Below are positions 61,103 through 64,000 of a stretch of DNA of 64,000 bases, one piece after another. Position 1 is the stretch's first letter; every line of letters starts with the position of its first letter. The DNA lies in the NCBI RefSeq assembly GCF_954871325.1, contig NC_088776.1, positions 39,884,569 through 39,948,568 on the forward strand, written 5' to 3'. The DNA comes from Gordionus sp. m RMFG-2023 (lineage: Eukaryota > Nematomorpha > Gordioida > Chordodea > Parachordodidae). The notes beneath the pieces were generated by a model, which saw only the letters and a program-made list of their open reading frames with translations, made no database searches and had not been told where the DNA came from. Position numbers and translations under genes: made by a program.

Positions 61103-61483
61103 TTAATTAGTGCTGTGAAGTAACGTCGAAAAAGAAACGCCATTCATTACCTTCTTCTTGAGGTAACGAATAACGGTAGCGCGTTTCTTTTTTTGAGTAA
61201 AGGTAACGCAAAACGTTACTCGTTACTTTATATTTTTTCTTAAAAAATATCAACAAAAAGAAAAATATATTTTATTGTATTATAAAATTAGTTTTATTTA
61301 TTTTTTAATTCTTAATATTAATAATTTAAGATGAATTTTAATTCATATCAACCACTTCCTTCATTTTTATTTTAAATTCTCGTTGTTAAATTTTCTTTCG
61401 AAATTGATAATCAATCAAAATTCAAAGTAAATGTTAATAATGATATTATTATTCTTATAATTTATTTTTAGAATATTATTTCC
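61103..61483. mobile_element. MITE-like element with GTAACG words
   Basis: It begins AGTGCTGTGAAGTAACGTCG and contains GGTAACGAATAACGG, GGTAACGCAAAACGTTACTC and other TAACG words. It interrupts the hAT-type copy. The right border is placed only by the start of duplication copy B. No protein. Confidence 0.5.
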
Positions 61484-62568
61484 ATAGTACTTACTTCTTC
61501 AGATGAAGATGATTTACCCCTTCCTTGGCCCCAATTTGATATATTTTAAACCAATAAAGAAAATTAATAGTACCAAGTCTACACTTTGTAAATGTAAATT
61601 ATATCTCAACGCAAATGTTTCAACCTCAATATCCAGCAGTTCAAACTTAAAAAAGCATAAGTAAAATGATGAATTAATATTATATCATTATTTTAAAAAT
61701 TACTTTAATAATAGAATAATATTCTTTCATAATTTTTAAAAGCTTAATCATAGAATATCGGATCGGATCGACATCGATATTTACCGTTTTCCAAAAATAT
61801 CGGATCGAGCCAATACCTGTAAAAAACCGATCCGATCTTTTTACTTTTTTAAATTATTTTATGTTATTTATTTTACGTTATTATAAAATTTTCTAAATAA
61901 TTTTTTTTAAACAATGCAAATGCACAACACCTTCTAAATTTTATTTCTTTTTTAAAATAGATTTATAGTATTTTAAAAATTTTTTTATAAAAATAGAAAG
62001 GAACACCCAAAGTTTTATTTATTTTAAATCTTTTTAAATAATAACGCCAATTTTATTATTTATGCTTTTAATAAAAGAATTTTTTTAAATATGGTGCCTT
62101 CAGTACGGCAGGGGATATAGATAGTCCATATCGTAGAGGCTTATTACCAGAAAATCTAGAGCCTCGTATCTAATATAATTTTATATATTAAATACAATTT
62201 TATAATTCATATCAACATAAAATGGATATATTATCAAATATATGTTTTTAGTCTTAATTGTAAAAATAAAAAAAATTAAATTAAATGCATAATTTGATTT
62301 TTTGCATAAAAAATATTGATTTCTTAATTACATTTAATATAAATATCTAATCAGTATCGGATCGGTTTTGAAGCAATATCGGGTCAGATCGGTGAAAAAT
62401 ATGTGGATCGACACAGCCCTAAATATAAGCAATTAAATTATACTACAGTATTGGGTGGGAACCAACATTAAAAACCAATAATTAACAAAATATTGATTTT
62501 GGTTCATAGTATTATATTGAGTTTTTTAACCAATATCTTCTATTTCTTGTTTTAGTATTGCTATTGGT
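61484..62568. repeat. Local duplication, copy B, with an insertion
   Basis: Similar to 59990-60432, with the segment 61753-62419 added. The start on the minus strand (GGAAGGGGTAAATCATC ... GAAGTAAGTACTA) resembles an exon end with a GTAAGT donor in both copies, so the duplicated unit may derive from a gene. Confidence 0.65.
61753..62419. mobile_element. MITE-like insertion with CGGATCGGATCG words
   Basis: The left end has ATCGGATCGGATCGACATCG; the right end has ATCGGATCGGTTTTGAAGC and closes GGATCGACACAGCCC, in inverted relation (GGGCTGTGTCGATCC). Copy A at about 60280 lacks the whole segment and so shows the empty site. The target duplication is not clear. No coding sequence. Confidence 0.65.
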
Positions 62569-63472
62569 TTGATTTGACTATAATTGTTAATAAATTTAAA
62601 GTATAATTTAAAAACTTTGTTTAAATAATATATATATGGAATAGTGGCGTAGTCAGGATTTATCCAATAATAAAATTTTACAGAGAATTTCATTATAGAT
62701 TTTATTTTTTATTAAAATACTATATATAACATCCCATTATTTAACTTGCTGTGTTGAGCACTTAGCGCTCTTGTTTGTCTGATCAAAATTTCGAAATCAA
62801 TTGTTGCTAATGTTATATTATAGAAATTAATAAATTAATATATTATATATTTTGGTTAATAAATAGTATATGTTTATAATGTAACGCACATTCATTTAAT
62901 TCTGTTTATTCAAATCGCGCATTCATTTAATTAATAACTTATTCAAATTATATTTTTATTTTAGTTACCTTTTATTTTTATAATTTAACTTTTTTAATAT
63001 TTCTAATTTTAGTTTGTAAAAAATATATAAATAGTAGATTGAAAAAGTAAATAAATGAACATTTTAATATTTCTTTATTTTAGTGTTCCGAGGACGTCTT
63101 CCTTCATTCTTTCTTTATGGTACCCCGGCTCTGGGTGGTGGACTTGAATTAAATGACTACATAACCTAATGAGATGACTAAGAATCAAGAAAATTCCCTA
63201 GCACGTTCTTTCACGCCAAAAGCTTCTTTCTTCATGGTGTCCCGGCTCTGGGTGTTGGACTGGAATATGATAACCAGCACCTAACCTAATGTGACAATCT
63301 AGAAAGAACTGATATGGAAGTTGAACGATAGGCTATGACTATATAGTGAGACCAATGATGATATACTAATAATTCTAAAATCCATGTAAGAAGAAAAGTT
63401 ATTATAAATTAAAATTATATGCCGAGATTATGGTATAAATTATTAAAATAACTTAAATGTAAATCAATCATA
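62569..63472. other. No gene confirmed; hAT-type terminal fragment near 62642
   Basis: TAGTGGCGTAGTCAGGATTT at 62643 resembles a hAT terminus without a visible partner. Near 63090-63330 a phrase (CCCGGCTCTGGGTGkTGGAC, then CACCTAACCTAATG-like words) occurs twice about 140 bp apart, an imperfect direct duplication of unknown origin. Confidence 0.45.
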
Positions 63473-63802
63473 ATGGACATATTTGAAAACATAAAAAACC
63501 TTAAAAAATATTTACTTAATAATGAATTAACAATTGAATTTCTTAGTGAAATGCCTATTGAAATTTTTCATATTTTTGATTTCTTTAATTATGACCAATT
63601 GTGGAAATTAAGTGAATTACCTAAAGATGAATTCGATACAATTAAAAAATATTTACTTAATAATGAATTAACAGTTGAATTTCTTAGTGAAATGCCTATT
63701 GATATTTTTCATATTTTTGATGACCAAATGTGGAAATTAACTAAATTACCTAAAGATGAATTCTTAGATATAATTAAAAATATTATAAAGTTAAACCATT
63801 AA
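63473..63802 (+). CDS. Small protein of two 55-residue repeats, function unknown
   Basis: From ATG 63473 the frame encodes 109 residues as two near-identical units: KKYLLNNELTIEFLSEMPIE with IFHIFDFFNYDQLWKLSELP, then KKYLLNNELTVEFLSEMPID with IFHIFDDQMWKLTKLP. The second unit is a recent tandem copy at DNA level (~170 bp, ~90% alike). A second open stretch in another frame follows (PKQEDKTIILSLYQNIIETY ... INIALISNT, ending 63941), so the gene may be longer through an intron or carry a frameshift near 63795. The acidic, hydrophobic helical pattern does not match a family I can name. The gene may continue past the window. Confidence 0.5.
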   Translation: MDIFENIKNLKKYLLNNELTIEFLSEMPIEIFHIFDFFNYDQLWKLSELPKDEFDTIKKYLLNNELTVEFLSEMPIDIFHIFDDQMWKLTKLPKDEFLDIIKNIIKLNH

Positions 63803-64000
63803 AAATCCTAAACAAGAAGATAAAACTATAATTTTAAGTCTATATCAAAATATAATTGAAACATACGAATTAAAAGATAAAAATCATATGATTGATTTAA
63901 AAAATTATAAAATTAATATAGCTCTTATAAGTAATACTTAATATGATAAAAAAAGTTTATGAAATTTAAAGCTTTGAAGACAAGAGTTTATTTAACATCT

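Noticed and set aside
1-64000. Possible bacterial or organellar origin of the window
   Set aside because: Spliced genes, a Pol III-type tRNA gene with A and B boxes, nuclear mitoribosomal genes and eukaryotic transposons throughout exclude it.

Overview
The window is nuclear DNA from a eukaryote, most likely a small invertebrate animal. The evidence is spliced GT-AG genes, a eukaryotic tRNA-Leu(UAA), two nuclear genes for mitochondrial ribosomal proteins (one of them mL64/GADD45GIP1, which I know from animals) and an animal-style mix of mobile elements. The DNA is very AT-rich. Most introns I could define are only 40-54 bases long. The species cannot be named from this sequence.

Host genes are few. 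A secreted glycine/arginine-rich repeat protein lies at 8129-9779 (minus). A pair of mitoribosomal genes, MRPS21 (49994-50319) and mL64/GADD45GIP1 (49070-49980), lie head to tail on the minus strand with 13 bases between stop and start. They look like a bicistronic unit. A tRNA-Leu (50405-50487, plus) sits just upstream. Possible host pieces are an exon-like ORF at 57798-58040 and a duplicated 55-residue repeat ORF at 63473-63802.

The rest is layered mobile DNA. 1-2400: a Tc1/IS630 transposase end, a polypyrimidine minisatellite and a 290-bp tandem repeat. 2405-6790: an LTR element with gag and protease parts. 10897-19650: hAT non-autonomous elements, short-motif repeat arrays, an RLE-type LINE tail, a spliced but decayed MULE transposase and an inverted-repeat element. 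20880-28440: an RTE-type LINE tail, two hAT genes, MITEs and a three-fold tandem exon. 28455-33614: a Ty3/gypsy copy inside older LTR-element debris. 34900-39548: a LINE endonuclease domain split by a hAT-type element, which is itself invaded by a MITE. 39620-47318: a DNA element with long terminal inverted repeats whose coding region is split by a very young Ty3/gypsy copy. 52384-56958: a 4.6-kb foldback element with an 8-bp target duplication. 57190-63300: hAT debris, MITEs and a local duplication.

The most unusual signal is a family of terminal sequences (core TTCCATGTCAAwTCA or GTATCnnGTCnnTnCAG) shared by the foldback element, two short-motif arrays built of ATCGCGAA or ATAGAGAA words, and the long-TIR element at 39620-47318. 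This suggests one mobilising system acting on structurally very different DNA.
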